Notes: generated by a model not told the origin, from the sequence alone. Counted from the stretch's first letter, positions 14,337 through 23,175 are shown. The stretch is 25,936 nucleotides of DNA from Sphingobacterium sp. UBA6711 (GCA_002454415.1 DKIT01000175.1:9925-35860), one strand, 5' to 3'. Numbers and translations are program-made.

Positions 14337-15587
14337 ATGAAAGATCTAGCTTTAACTTTTTGGTGTGTATTCGTTTGCCTTTGCATCGCAAATAATTCCT
14401 TGTCGGCCGCTACCATTCATGTGGGTAAGGGACAGCTCATAAGCACAATCAAAGCTGGACTAGAAAAAGCACGGTCAGGCGATACTGTTTTGGTTGCCGC
14501 AGGCCTATACACGGAGGGAAATATTGTCATCGATAAAGCAATTTTCCTGAAAGGCATTGGGAAGCCTGTCCTAGACGGTGAGAAAAGATATGAACCGCTC
14601 TCTATCAAATCTACAGGGGTCACCATACAAGGATTTACAATCCGTAACTCGGGACATTCCTCCATCAATGATATCGCTGGGATTAAGATTTACAATACCC
14701 ATCATGTCCGTGTATTAGATAATGAACTCCTGGATAATTTTTTTGGGGTTTACGCACAGAATGCTAAAAACGTGGAAATACGGGGTAACATAATTAGAGC
14801 CTTCGGCACTGCTGAACAATTAATAGGCAATGGCATCCACGCTTGGAAATCAGATAGCTTAAATCTTGCAAATAATAGCGTTTACGGACATAGGGATGGA
14901 ATTTACCTGGAATTTGTGACCCATAGCCAGATAAAAGGCAATCTTTCAGAAAAAAATTTACGCTATGGTTTGCATTTTATGTTTTCCCATGAAAATAGCT
15001 ACATCACCAATACATTTCGCTCCAATGGGGCAGGAGTAGCCGTCATGTATACGAAACATGTACGTATGGAAAATAACCGCTTTGAAGAAAATTGGGGCGA
15101 TGCCTCCTACGGATTGTTGCTCAAAGATATTTCAGATAGTCAAATCATCAATAATCAGTTTAGCCGAAATACCACGGGCATTTTTATGGAGGGCTCCAAT
15201 CGTATCCATATCGAACATAACAATTTTAAAAGCAATGGATGGGGGCTTAAGATCCAGTCAAGTTGCATGGATAATGTTCTTAAGGATAATAATTTTCTGC
15301 AGAACACCTTTGATGTCGCAACCAATGGTACCCTTGCCCTCAACACTTTTACGCATAACTACTGGGACAAATATGAGGGTTATGATCTGAACAAAGATGG
15401 TTTTGGTGATATTCCTTTTCGTCCAGTGAGCCTTTTCTCGATGATGGTCGAGCGCTATCCTTCGGCAATGTTACTTTTTCGGAGTTTTATGGCCACGTTA
15501 TTTGACCGTACCGAAAAGCTCTTACCGAGTCTGACCCCCGAAGGACTTAAAGATGAAAAACCACGTATGAAATCAATAAAAGTATGA
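14337..15587 (+). CDS. nosD: NosD periplasmic beta-helix copper-maturation protein
   Basis: The 416-residue protein has a signal peptide (MKDLALTFWCVFVCLCIANN, cleavage after SLSAA) and a long right-handed beta-helix of about 20-25-residue turns with repeated N-x-hydrophobic patterns (for example ITNTFRSNGAGVAV, IINNQFSRNTTGIFM). This is the CASH/NosD domain. It ends with the family's NYWDKYEGYDLNKDGFGDIPFRP segment. It works with the NosF-NosY ABC complex and NosL in assembling the CuZ site of NosZ. The open frame begins at 14310, inside nosL, but the signal peptide fixes the start at 14337, 10 bp after nosL. It overlaps nosF by 4 bp (ATGA). Confidence 0.94.
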   Translation: MKDLALTFWCVFVCLCIANNSLSAATIHVGKGQLISTIKAGLEKARSGDTVLVAAGLYTEGNIVIDKAIFLKGIGKPVLDGEKRYEPLSIKSTGVTIQGFTIRNSGHSSINDIAGIKIYNTHHVRVLDNELLDNFFGVYAQNAKNVEIRGNIIRAFGTAEQLIGNGIHAWKSDSLNLANNSVYGHRDGIYLEFVTHSQIKGNLSEKNLRYGLHFMFSHENSYITNTFRSNGAGVAVMYTKHVRMENNRFEENWGDASYGLLLKDISDSQIINNQFSRNTTGIFMEGSNRIHIEHNNFKSNGWGLKIQSSCMDNVLKDNNFLQNTFDVATNGTLALNTFTHNYWDKYEGYDLNKDGFGDIPFRPVSLFSMMVERYPSAMLLFRSFMATLFDRTEKLLPSLTPEGLKDEKPRMKSIKV

Positions 15588-16297
15588 TCAGTATTCGACA
15601 ATTAACAAAAAGCTTCGGCAAATATGAAGTACTAAAAGGCATTGACCTGATGTTGAAAGGCGGCGAGTGTGTAGCTTTGATTGGCCCAAATGGAAGTGGT
15701 AAGACCACGTTGATCAAGTCGATCCTGGGCATGGTTATGCCAACTACAGGGACGATTCTATTTGAGGGGCAAGATATCGGTCGGGAATGGGCCTATAGAA
15801 ACCACATCGGATATATGCCGCAGATAGGTCAATACCCTGAAAATATGTCGATTGCCCAAGTATTAAATATGATGAACGACATACGAAAACTGCCGCAGAC
15901 AGATTTGGATCTTTATCAATCCTTTGGCTTAGATAAGCTTTTGGAAAAACGCATGGGGACGCTATCCGGCGGAACAAGACAAAAAGTGAGTGCATGCATT
16001 GCATTTATGTTTAATCCCAAAGTTCTTATTTTGGATGAACCCACAGCAGGCCTGGATCCTTTATCTACAGAAATACTCAAGGATAAAATCAAGAAAGAAA
16101 TCAATCGAGGAAAACTGATCATCATCAGCTCTCATGTGCTCAGTGATCTGGATGAGTTTGTCTCACAGATTGTTTTTCTGCAGGATGGTGAACTGAAATT
16201 TCACAAAAGTTTGCAACAATTAAAGGAAGATACCGGAACCGAGAAGTTATCCAAAGCTATCGCCTATTTTATGAAGAATTTGGACTTGTCTAATTAG
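15584..16297 (+). CDS. nosF: NosF ABC-transporter ATPase
   Basis: The 237-residue ATPase shows Walker A GPNGSGKTT (34-42), Q-loop near YMPQIGQYP (78-86), signature LSGGT (128-132), Walker B VLILDEPTAG (148-157) and H-loop His near 185. It is the nucleotide-binding part of the NosDFY complex that supports NosZ copper-site assembly. Its start overlaps the nosD stop by 4 bp and nosY follows 7 bp later, so the three are translated together. Confidence 0.94.
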   Translation: MISIRQLTKSFGKYEVLKGIDLMLKGGECVALIGPNGSGKTTLIKSILGMVMPTTGTILFEGQDIGREWAYRNHIGYMPQIGQYPENMSIAQVLNMMNDIRKLPQTDLDLYQSFGLDKLLEKRMGTLSGGTRQKVSACIAFMFNPKVLILDEPTAGLDPLSTEILKDKIKKEINRGKLIIISSHVLSDLDEFVSQIVFLQDGELKFHKSLQQLKEDTGTEKLSKAIAYFMKNLDLSN

Positions 16298-16304
16298 CGA
16301 AAAA

Positions 16305-17072
16305 ATGAATAAAATTATACATTATGTTTTTTTGGATCTCTTGCGGAACAAGACCATCTTCTGTTATACCATCCTACTGTTTATCCTTTCGATGACAGTG
16401 TATAATATCGAGGACAACTATGAAAAAGGCTTGATCAGTTTACTGAATATTGTTTTGTTTGTGGTTCCATTGATGAGTATCGTTTTTTCTGGCATCTATA
16501 TTTACCAAAGTGCTGAGTTTATCAATTTGCTTGTCAGCCAACCTTTACGGCGAAAAAGCATTTGGAGCAGTTTATTCATTGGCTTGGCAGGGGCACTTAG
16601 TTTATCTTTTTTAATTGGTATCGGCATACCGACTTTTATGTATGCATTTAGTTATTCGGGGGTTACTTTGGTTGGTTGTGGACTGCTGTTGTCCCTGATT
16701 TTCGTATCTATCGCGATGTGGGCATCCGTACTGATCAGGGACAAATCGAAGGGTGTAGGATTGGCAATTTTGCTCTGGCTATATTTTAGTCTTCTCTTCG
16801 ACGCGTTGGTGCTTTTCATTCTGTTTCAATTTGCGGATTATCCAATTGAACACGGTATGGTTGCATTATCCATGCTAAATCCCATCGATATCAGTCGCAT
16901 CCTTATTCTATTGCAGTTAGACCTATCGGCGATGATGGGATACACAGGGGCGATATTTCGGGATTTTTTCGGCAATACATTAGGGATTACAACTACCTTA
17001 CTTGTGATGATCCTTTGGTGTGTCATTCCGCTATGGATGTCCAGCAACTATTTTAAGAAAAAAGATCTATAA
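16305..17072 (+). CDS. nosY: NosY ABC-transporter permease
   Basis: The 255-residue protein has about six membrane helices and the ABC-2 type permease pattern seen in NosY, beginning MNKIIHYVFLDLLRNKTIFCY. A middle GLISLLNIVLFVVPLMSIVFSGIYIYQ segment and a C-terminal helix ending in a Lys-rich tail follow. It pairs with NosF and NosD. It is somewhat shorter than many NosY proteins but has no sign of truncation. Confidence 0.9.
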   Translation: MNKIIHYVFLDLLRNKTIFCYTILLFILSMTVYNIEDNYEKGLISLLNIVLFVVPLMSIVFSGIYIYQSAEFINLLVSQPLRRKSIWSSLFIGLAGALSLSFLIGIGIPTFMYAFSYSGVTLVGCGLLLSLIFVSIAMWASVLIRDKSKGVGLAILLWLYFSLLFDALVLFILFQFADYPIEHGMVALSMLNPIDISRILILLQLDLSAMMGYTGAIFRDFFGNTLGITTTLLVMILWCVIPLWMSSNYFKKKDL

Positions 17073-17104
17073 CATATTTTATTTACTATTTAACACATTA
17101 TATC

Positions 17105-18031
17105 ATGATTAAATCATCCTTATTGGAGGTTTTTAATATAGAACCCCGGCTGAAACACCCGACTATCTTTGATCACTTTGATGCCCTGAATGCTGGCGAG
17201 TCATTTATTATCAAAAATGATCATGATCCTAAACCGCTTTATTATCAGTTACTGGGTGAACGTGGGAAGGACCTTATTTGGGAGTACCTTGAATTTGGGC
17301 CTCAGTACTGGCAGGTTCGCCTCGGCAAACCGATTGAAAATGAAACGATAGAAACGATCGGTCAGATCGCAGCCAAGGATATCCGCAAAGCTGAAATCTT
17401 AAAGCAGTTGGGCGTAGACTTTTGTTGTGGTGGTAAGCAGACCGTCAAGGAAGCAGCCACTAGTATTGGTCTCGATGAAATCGAATTGCGGATGCGATTA
17501 AAACAATCTGAACAACTTTCCCCAGCAGGCACAACGCTAAATTTTCAAGATTGGGACATCGATTTTTTAAGTGATTATATCAAGCAAGTTCATCACCGTT
17601 TTGTGAGAGAAAAAGGCCCCCTTATTCAAGAGCTGGCACATAAGGTGGCTGACGTCCATGCGCAGCATCATCCCGAATTGATCAGTTTGTCAGAGGAACT
17701 GGACACGTTTCTCAATGAACTTTACAACCATCTGGACAAAGAAGAAAAGCAGCTATTTCCAGTGATCAAGAATACGCAGGAACTCACAGCTAAACAAGTG
17801 GATCAGCTGATTCAATTTTTGATTTCAGAGCATGAGGATTCAGGTAAAGAGCTTCAGCAGCTTCGAAAAATTACTCAAAATTATACCCTGCCGGCCAATG
17901 CCTGCAATTCCTATAGAGCATTATTTTCACAAATCGAATCTTTCGAGTCGGATCTTTTGCAGCATATTCATCTGGAAAATAATATTTTGTTTCCAAAATT
18001 GTTAGCAAGCTACGGAGTACGGATAAAATAG
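17105..18031 (+). CDS. DUF2249-RIC fusion: di-iron Fe-S cluster repair protein (ScdA/YtfE family)
   Basis: The 308-residue protein joins three parts. Residues 1-75 are DUF2249-like (TIFDHFDALNAGESFIIKNDHDPKPLYYQL, QYWQVRLGK). Residues about 84-135 are the ScdA_N domain with the diagnostic VDFCCGGK (C107, C108). Residues about 150-300 are a hemerythrin-like bundle with His/Glu ligands in HHRF, HAQHH, HLDKEEKQLFP, SEHED and HIHLENNILFP. RIC proteins restore iron-sulfur clusters damaged by NO and peroxide. The N-terminal DUF2249 fusion is extra relative to the usual roughly 220-240-residue RIC. It follows nosY after 32 bp in the same direction, so NO protection appears to be co-expressed with N2O reduction. 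Confidence 0.9.
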   Translation: MIKSSLLEVFNIEPRLKHPTIFDHFDALNAGESFIIKNDHDPKPLYYQLLGERGKDLIWEYLEFGPQYWQVRLGKPIENETIETIGQIAAKDIRKAEILKQLGVDFCCGGKQTVKEAATSIGLDEIELRMRLKQSEQLSPAGTTLNFQDWDIDFLSDYIKQVHHRFVREKGPLIQELAHKVADVHAQHHPELISLSEELDTFLNELYNHLDKEEKQLFPVIKNTQELTAKQVDQLIQFLISEHEDSGKELQQLRKITQNYTLPANACNSYRALFSQIESFESDLLQHIHLENNILFPKLLASYGVRIK

Positions 18032-18039
18032 AAAAAGCT

Positions 18040-18864
18040 ATGCGGATAAATCAACATACCAAGATTTCGGAATTGATCAACTACAATGCGCAGAGCATTG
18101 ATGCCATAGCAGGCATTGCCAAACCCCTACGCAAGATCCGGATCCCTGTCTTGCGTAAGGTGCTGGCTCCGCGGGTGTCCATAGCTGAGGCTGCAAAAAT
18201 CAGTGGATGTGAGGTGGCAGATTTTCGGGATGTGTTGATACCGCTTGGCTTTATTTGGTTGTCAGATACCGAGGGTGAAACAGCGAGCTCATTAGAAACG
18301 ATGGAAAAACCCAATTGGATGGATGGTGCCGAAGTGACAGTCTTATTCGATGTGAGACCACTATTGTATATAGGAAAAGATCCGTTAAAAGATATTTTCC
18401 AGTTGTATAGATCGCTCCCCCAAGGGGGAATTCTCTGTATTAGCAATTCATTTGTGCCTATTCCGTTGATTAGACGTATGGAAGAACTTGGGGTGCAAAC
18501 CTATACCCACGAATGGGCTGCGGGCGAATTTAGAAGTTACTTTTTTAAAAGCGATTTGGGCTTATCCGCCGAACTTGCGAAAGGAGCTCATATTTCATTC
18601 GTGCCAGAAGCACTTATGCAACAGAAGTTGGCGAGCATATCCGCTTCTCAGCTCATTAGCCTGGATGTCAGTATGCTTCCTATGCCCCAACCGATGGAAA
18701 CAATTCTTGAGGCCCTCAGAAATCTGAAAGCCGATGCGGTTATCTATGTCAGGCACCGAAAGGTTCCTTTACATCTCCTGGAAGAACTGGATCATTTATC
18801 TTATCGTATTTTTATCCATGAGCAAAATCCTGGAGATGTTCAACTGTTAATTTATCCTGTATAA
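18040..18864 (+). CDS. DUF1858 - DUF2249 - DUF2249 protein
   Basis: In this 274-residue soluble protein, residues about 1-70 resemble DUF1858 (MRINQHTKISELINYNAQSI and a helical IRIPVLRKVLAPRVSIAEAA stretch). Residues about 103-170 and 205-274 are two DUF2249-like repeats (VLFDVRPLLYIGKDPLKDIFQLYRSLPQGGILCI, and LISLDVSMLPMPQPMETILEAL). DUF2249 proteins recur in denitrification and NO-response clusters, sometimes fused to hemerythrin domains, and have a SirA/TusA-like fold. No Cys-based active site is evident. It lies 8 bp after the RIC gene, which also carries a DUF2249, so the two may work together. Biochemical function is unknown. Confidence 0.75.
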   Translation: MRINQHTKISELINYNAQSIDAIAGIAKPLRKIRIPVLRKVLAPRVSIAEAAKISGCEVADFRDVLIPLGFIWLSDTEGETASSLETMEKPNWMDGAEVTVLFDVRPLLYIGKDPLKDIFQLYRSLPQGGILCISNSFVPIPLIRRMEELGVQTYTHEWAAGEFRSYFFKSDLGLSAELAKGAHISFVPEALMQQKLASISASQLISLDVSMLPMPQPMETILEALRNLKADAVIYVRHRKVPLHLLEELDHLSYRIFIHEQNPGDVQLLIYPV

Positions 18865-18868
18865 CAAA

Positions 18869-20119
18869 ATGGCGCATATTACTATTCAAAAGGGCCCGGA
18901 GCAGTATGTCGTATTACCTTTTTTTATCACTGCCGGCATCTTTTTTCTTCTCTTCAGCGTCCTGCTAGTCTTTACTGGAGGTCAGCTTTTTGGACATCAT
19001 TTTCAACCTAAAGTTCTGGCTATCGTCCATACCTTAGCCCTAGGTTGGGGGACTATGCTAATTTTTGGAGCTGCTTATCAGCTTGTGCCTGTTATTTTTG
19101 AGCGTCCGCTAAGCTCTTCTTCATGGGCATTTGTAAGTTATCTCTTACTGACCTTAGGAAGCTGTTTATTGATCTATAGCTTCTGGCACTTTAAGGTAGG
19201 TTTGAGCATGTGTTTTGGCGGCATGTTAGTCACGCTTAGTTCATACCTATACTTTTATATTGTTTGGAACACGACGAAAGATGTGGAGCAATTATTTGAA
19301 CTGCGACTTTACTTTACACTCTCAGCCTTTTGGCTCTGCTTTACGACAACCTTAGGTCTTTTACTTGCCATTAATTTAACTCACGGTTTTTTAACCAAAA
19401 GTCACCTCGATATCTTAAAATTACATGCTCATGCCGGCCTTGTCGGTTGGTTTTTGCAGCTAGTGCTGGGGGCGGGAGCGAAGATGCTGCCTATGTTTAT
19501 GTTGGGGCGATCGACTAAAATAAAGTTGCTATATGCTTCGGTCATATTGATAAACCTTGGATTGGTGCTTTTTTTATTGGATGGATACACCCATCCCGTA
19601 GGTTTCAGATCGCTTATATTTGCCGCAGTCGTGTTATTGGGAGTTCTCTGCTGGTCGGTTTATGTCCTGGATTGTTTTAAGCACCGTGCTAGAAAGGTCT
19701 TGGACATTCCCATGAGACATAGCATCATCTCCTTTCTGAATTTAATGCTAGCCTTCCTTTCTTTACCTATGGTTGTACAACAGGAATCTGGAAATTGGGT
19801 GAATTTATATGCCGTGTGGATATTTTTGGGATGGATAACGGGTATTATTTTAGGAATGACTTTTAAGACTTTACCTTTTATGATCTGGAACTGGCGCTAT
19901 AATGACCTCAATGGAATAAAAAAAATACCAATGCCCAAAGAACTTTATAGTCAGCAAATACTATCTATGCAATACTATCTCTACCTTTTGGGAGTATTTG
20001 TCATGATCATTGCTGTGATAAGCAAAGTTCATTGGGTACTCCATTGTGCAGCCTGGATTTGGGTAGCACTTGCAGTTTCCTATGTTGTAAATGTCGCGAA
20101 GGTAGTTTTTCATAAATAA
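18869..20119 (+). CDS. Polytopic His-rich membrane protein, CcoN/NnrS-like
   Basis: The 416-residue protein has about 12 membrane helices. His residues occur in helix contexts typical of heme-copper oxidase subunit I relatives: H43/H44 and H54 (FGHHFQPKVLAIVHTLALGW) and H186/H188 (KLHAHAGLVGWFLQLVLGAG). The HAHxG-x-x-GW motif is the same style as the HAHSH of the membrane protein at 8623-9891, so the two may be distant paralogues flanking the nos operon. Possible roles are NO handling (NnrS-like) or quinone/cytochrome electron transfer; neither is shown. The gene is 4 bp after the DUF1858 gene and so within the nos transcript. Confidence 0.72.
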   Translation: MAHITIQKGPEQYVVLPFFITAGIFFLLFSVLLVFTGGQLFGHHFQPKVLAIVHTLALGWGTMLIFGAAYQLVPVIFERPLSSSSWAFVSYLLLTLGSCLLIYSFWHFKVGLSMCFGGMLVTLSSYLYFYIVWNTTKDVEQLFELRLYFTLSAFWLCFTTTLGLLLAINLTHGFLTKSHLDILKLHAHAGLVGWFLQLVLGAGAKMLPMFMLGRSTKIKLLYASVILINLGLVLFLLDGYTHPVGFRSLIFAAVVLLGVLCWSVYVLDCFKHRARKVLDIPMRHSIISFLNLMLAFLSLPMVVQQESGNWVNLYAVWIFLGWITGIILGMTFKTLPFMIWNWRYNDLNGIKKIPMPKELYSQQILSMQYYLYLLGVFVMIIAVISKVHWVLHCAAWIWVALAVSYVVNVAKVVFHK

Positions 20120-20171
20120 AACTTTAGTAAATGGAGTATACTTACTGGTATATATTAGACGAACAATAGCA

Positions 20172-20501
20172 ATGAAAATTGATTTAACAAAATCCGACAC
20201 ATTTGAGCGGTTAAAAGCTATTCAGGCATTGATGCTCATCATGGATCCAGAATTAGGGATCAATATCGTCGATATGGGCCTTATTTATGATCTGGATTTA
20301 AATGATCCAGGGCGTATCACAGTAACGATGACATTATCTTCGGCTTATTGCCCCATGGGCGATGCCATAGTCAACGGTGTTGAAAACACATTGCAATGCA
20401 TATTCCCGCACAAAGTTGTACACATTGATTTAGTCTGGGATCCTATTTGGACTCCAGATCGTATCACTGAAGAAGGCAAAAGATTATTGAATAATGAATG
20501 A
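20172..20501 (+). CDS. MIP18/DUF59 family iron-sulfur assembly factor (SufT/PaaD-like)
   Basis: The 109-residue protein is a single MIP18-like domain: IMDPELGINIVDMGLIYDL (residues 23-41), the TMTLSSAYCPM loop with the conserved Cys (C60), and the VDLVWDP-like end VHIDLVWDPIWTPDRITEEGK. Such proteins help load or repair Fe-S clusters. It ends the nos operon, 52 bp after the CcoN-like gene, and complements the RIC protein as a second Fe-S maintenance function. A hairpin at 20586-20611 may be the operon terminator. Confidence 0.9.
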   Translation: MKIDLTKSDTFERLKAIQALMLIMDPELGINIVDMGLIYDLDLNDPGRITVTMTLSSAYCPMGDAIVNGVENTLQCIFPHKVVHIDLVWDPIWTPDRITEEGKRLLNNE

Positions 20502-20585
20502 TGATCGACACTATTTTTTAATTCGCTATCAGGGAAAGTAAAATAATCCATCTATTTCCGCTATTCACTCATTAGATATCTTTTG

Positions 20586-20611
20586 TTAGACGCATCATGT
20601 GGTGTGTCTAA
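20586..20611 (+). terminator. Possible terminator of the nos operon
   Basis: TTAGACGCATC (20586-20596) pairs with GGTGTGTCTAA (20601-20611) across ATGT, giving an 11-bp stem with two G-U pairs. A CTTTTTG run follows only about 20 nt later, so the structure is clear but the terminator function is moderate. The rest of the 20502-20771 gap is AT-rich with no other gene visible. Confidence 0.5.
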
Positions 20612-20771
20612 ATTGTTCAACGCTTTTTGTTAATTTATTTTGCATGAAGTTAATTTTATTGTGTATGTTCTGTCGATTTTTGATTAGCTTTAGAAATCAG
20701 ACGAAGCAGGACAATTTATTCAATCCTGTAAATTTTATTATAACTTATTGAGCGTTAATTTTAATTATAAA

Positions 20772-22136
20772 ATGAGTCAATTTAAATTGAAATCTGCCGT
20801 AATGTTTTTTGTGTATTGGTTCTCTATCTACCCAATTATAGCCCAGCAAAATACATTCCCCAAGAAGGATAATTATATACAGTTGCAAGAGCGAGCCATG
20901 AGTGAAAACAAGCCTATGTTTCTGGTGGTTCATCAACAGGACGAACAGTTTGTTCCCTTTGTAGGTGCTGTTTCCAAAAAAGCGGAAGATCTCCTGAATA
21001 CACAGTTTGTTTCAGGAATCGTTCAGCTTGATCGGGATGACTTTAACCACCCCTTAAAACGGAATTTTAATCTAGATAAACCCATGTACCTCTTCACCGA
21101 TAGGGACGGAATTCCTCTTTTGCGGGTGGATAAGGCAGTTGATGGAGGACTTGAGCTGGAAAAACTCCTAGATTCCGTCAACACGCTCGCAAAAGCTGAG
21201 ACTCTAGGTAAGCTTACTGCGCAATATCGCAAAGGAATGCGGCAGCAGTCCCTATTGAACAAGATGCTGCGTTACTACCAGACATTTGATCAATATACGG
21301 ACCAACAGGTATTGAGCGACTATATATCTCAGCTGGCTATAGAGCAATTGAATAATTTTGAGACGGTTATATTTTTATTGAGCTGTGGTCCTGTTTATAA
21401 TAGCAAATCTTATTTGTTAGCGCGCACCAATGACCGAATGGTCGATAGTCTGTACTCTTCTCTTCCACTGCAAGTTCGTAAAAAGATAAATAATAGAATT
21501 ATACAACGGACATTTAGGGAGTCTCTTGACAAGAAGAACTATTCTTTAGCCCAAAATATTGGATATTTTGCCTATCAGACTTGGACGCCGAATTATTTGC
21601 GGGGCGCTAATTCGCAAGCTTTTTATCCCTTGGAGTATAAGCGGCTTATGAAAGATAGTGTATCTTATATTCGTATGGCACGAAACTATTACAATGAATC
21701 TTATTATCGCATTGATCCCGATTCATTATCGCGTATCGATTTTGCACAAGATCGGCAGATCAAGATTTCAGGAAATCGACCAATGTTGGACAGCGCCCAA
21801 AGTGCAGCGTTCAAAACATTAGTGGATAAGGGACGTAGTTATTATGAGGACGATCAGGCCCGCAACCTAAACTATGGTGCTCAACAGATTTTGGCTTTTG
21901 AAAAAAGTAACCCTGAAGTTTTATTTGATGCGATTCTTTGGCAAAAAAAAGCAATAGATCTCAAACCCGATGTGGCTCAATATCGTTATACCATGGCATT
22001 ATTGTTATATCGGGTCGGTTTTTATGCGCAGGCGGAAGCAGAGCAACAAAAAGCAGCGGCATTGTCTAAATCCAATAAATCGCATGGCAAAAAAATGCAG
22101 ACCGTATTTAAGCAGATTCAGTCCAGGTCATTGTGA
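20772..22136 (+). CDS. Secreted thioredoxin-fold protein with TPR-like C terminus
   Basis: The start is taken at the ATG at 20772 (MSQFKLKSAVMFF), because it gives a proper signal peptide ending PIIAQ. An upstream in-frame TTG at 20748 is less likely. The 454-residue protein has a thioredoxin-like N-terminal domain (LQERAMSENKPMFLVVHQQDEQFVPFV, then LDRDDFNHPLKRNFNLDKPMYLFTDRDG). The CxxC is missing, with QDEQ in the usual place, so it is not a redox enzyme of the normal type. The C-terminal half is helical with a TPR-like unit (AIDLKPDVAQYRYTMALLLYRVGFYAQAEAEQQKAAAL). It probably acts in the periplasm as a binding or scaffold protein. It ends 5 bp from the convergent TonB_C gene. Function unknown. 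Confidence 0.75.
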   Translation: MSQFKLKSAVMFFVYWFSIYPIIAQQNTFPKKDNYIQLQERAMSENKPMFLVVHQQDEQFVPFVGAVSKKAEDLLNTQFVSGIVQLDRDDFNHPLKRNFNLDKPMYLFTDRDGIPLLRVDKAVDGGLELEKLLDSVNTLAKAETLGKLTAQYRKGMRQQSLLNKMLRYYQTFDQYTDQQVLSDYISQLAIEQLNNFETVIFLLSCGPVYNSKSYLLARTNDRMVDSLYSSLPLQVRKKINNRIIQRTFRESLDKKNYSLAQNIGYFAYQTWTPNYLRGANSQAFYPLEYKRLMKDSVSYIRMARNYYNESYYRIDPDSLSRIDFAQDRQIKISGNRPMLDSAQSAAFKTLVDKGRSYYEDDQARNLNYGAQQILAFEKSNPEVLFDAILWQKKAIDLKPDVAQYRYTMALLLYRVGFYAQAEAEQQKAAALSKSNKSHGKKMQTVFKQIQSRSL

Positions 22137-22141
22137 TTTGA

Positions 22142-23143
22142 CTATTTTGGCGCAGGTGCTGTATGCAAACGGATCGGAATGGAATACTTCACGCGTACGG
22201 GCATGCCGTATTGATAACCGGGTGTCCATTTGGGCGCTTTTTTAAGTACTTCGATCCCCCTATTTGCAGTTCCATAGCCTAAGTCGTTAATCACTTCGAA
22301 TTCATTTAGCATTCCGTTTTTCTCTACAACAAAGCTAATAAGCAACTGCCCCGAAACCCTTTCTCTGAGTGCTTCCCGGGGGTAAGTATAATTTTGGGCA
22401 ACAAACATCATTAATTTTTTTATGCCGCCAGGATATTCTGGTTGGACCTCCCGCTGAGTGTAGGGATGCACATTCCCCATGCTATCTGTTGTCATACCTT
22501 TGCTCAATACCCCATTTGCATACCATTCCTCAAACTTATTCTTTCCTTTGTTAAAAGTACCTTCCCAATGGCCTTGGCGTAGCCCATCCACATATTGCCC
22601 CTTTTCAATATCCATGTTTTTTTTTGCTTCATATGCACCATTTCCATTGCTTATTTGTACACGTCCAATAGAATCGGCATAATAAATCAGACGACTATGA
22701 TGGCGTGGTGAAAGAAATTCGTTAGAGCTGCTCCCAGTACTGGTGAAAAATCGAGCTTCTTGTATAAGACCATTTTCGTAGTACCTTTTTAAGGTATCAA
22801 TCAGTTTATTGTTTTTATATATAGCTGTTATCGCTAGGTTTCCATTCTCGTGATAGGTCTCCATAGTACCTTCTAGTTGTGGTTTTCGTGGATTGGCTAC
22901 TTTTGTCCATCCATGTCTTTTTAAGCTACCATTTGGATAATAATCATTCAATTCATAAAGCCCTTTTTCATTCGCTGCCAATCGGATGATATTCGTATAA
23001 GCAGCTGAATCTTTGATAGCTGTATATCCGCCATTTTTATTAAAGTACGTGACCATGATTTCCTGGGCCCTTGATGGAACTACAAAGGATGTAATAAGAA
23101 GTAGGAGGATGAATTTATAGAGATGTACTGGATAATATCGCAT
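22142..23143 (-). CDS. YwqK/MORN-repeat protein with C-terminal TonB domain
   Basis: With the start at 23143 (MRYYPVHLYKF) the product has 333 residues and a signal peptide ending SRAQ. An upstream ATG at 23170 overlaps a -7-like element, so it is unlikely. The middle contains YwqK/MORN-type repeats with Y-x-x-N/D-G cores (YYPNGSLKRHG, YHENGNLAI, YYENGLIQEARFF, GLRQGHWEGTF, WYANGVLSKG). The last about 95 residues are a TonB_C domain (EYPGGIKKLMMFVAQNYTYP...GQLLISFVVEKNG...PGYQYGMPVRVKYSIPI). It has no N-terminal membrane anchor of classical TonB, so it is probably a periplasmic TonB-like protein, common in Bacteroidota. It is convergent with the thioredoxin-fold gene. Role unknown. Confidence 0.82.
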   Translation of the reverse strand: MRYYPVHLYKFILLLLITSFVVPSRAQEIMVTYFNKNGGYTAIKDSAAYTNIIRLAANEKGLYELNDYYPNGSLKRHGWTKVANPRKPQLEGTMETYHENGNLAITAIYKNNKLIDTLKRYYENGLIQEARFFTSTGSSSNEFLSPRHHSRLIYYADSIGRVQISNGNGAYEAKKNMDIEKGQYVDGLRQGHWEGTFNKGKNKFEEWYANGVLSKGMTTDSMGNVHPYTQREVQPEYPGGIKKLMMFVAQNYTYPREALRERVSGQLLISFVVEKNGMLNEFEVINDLGYGTANRGIEVLKKAPKWTPGYQYGMPVRVKYSIPIRLHTAPAPK

Positions 23144-23167
23144 GCGGCTAATTTTATATGATTTACT

Positions 23168-23175
23168 CAAATATA
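23168..23175 (-). promoter_or_regulatory. -7 element (TATATTTG) of the YwqK/TonB_C gene
   Basis: The minus strand reads TATATTTG, a full TAnnTTTG match, 24 bp before the chosen ATG at 23143. It overlaps the alternative ATG at 23170 and so supports the downstream start. No clear -33 TTG was found. Confidence 0.4.

Noticed and set aside
23144..23170. Upstream ATG for the YwqK/TonB_C gene
   Set aside because: It overlaps a perfect -7 promoter element and would place extra polar residues before the signal peptide.
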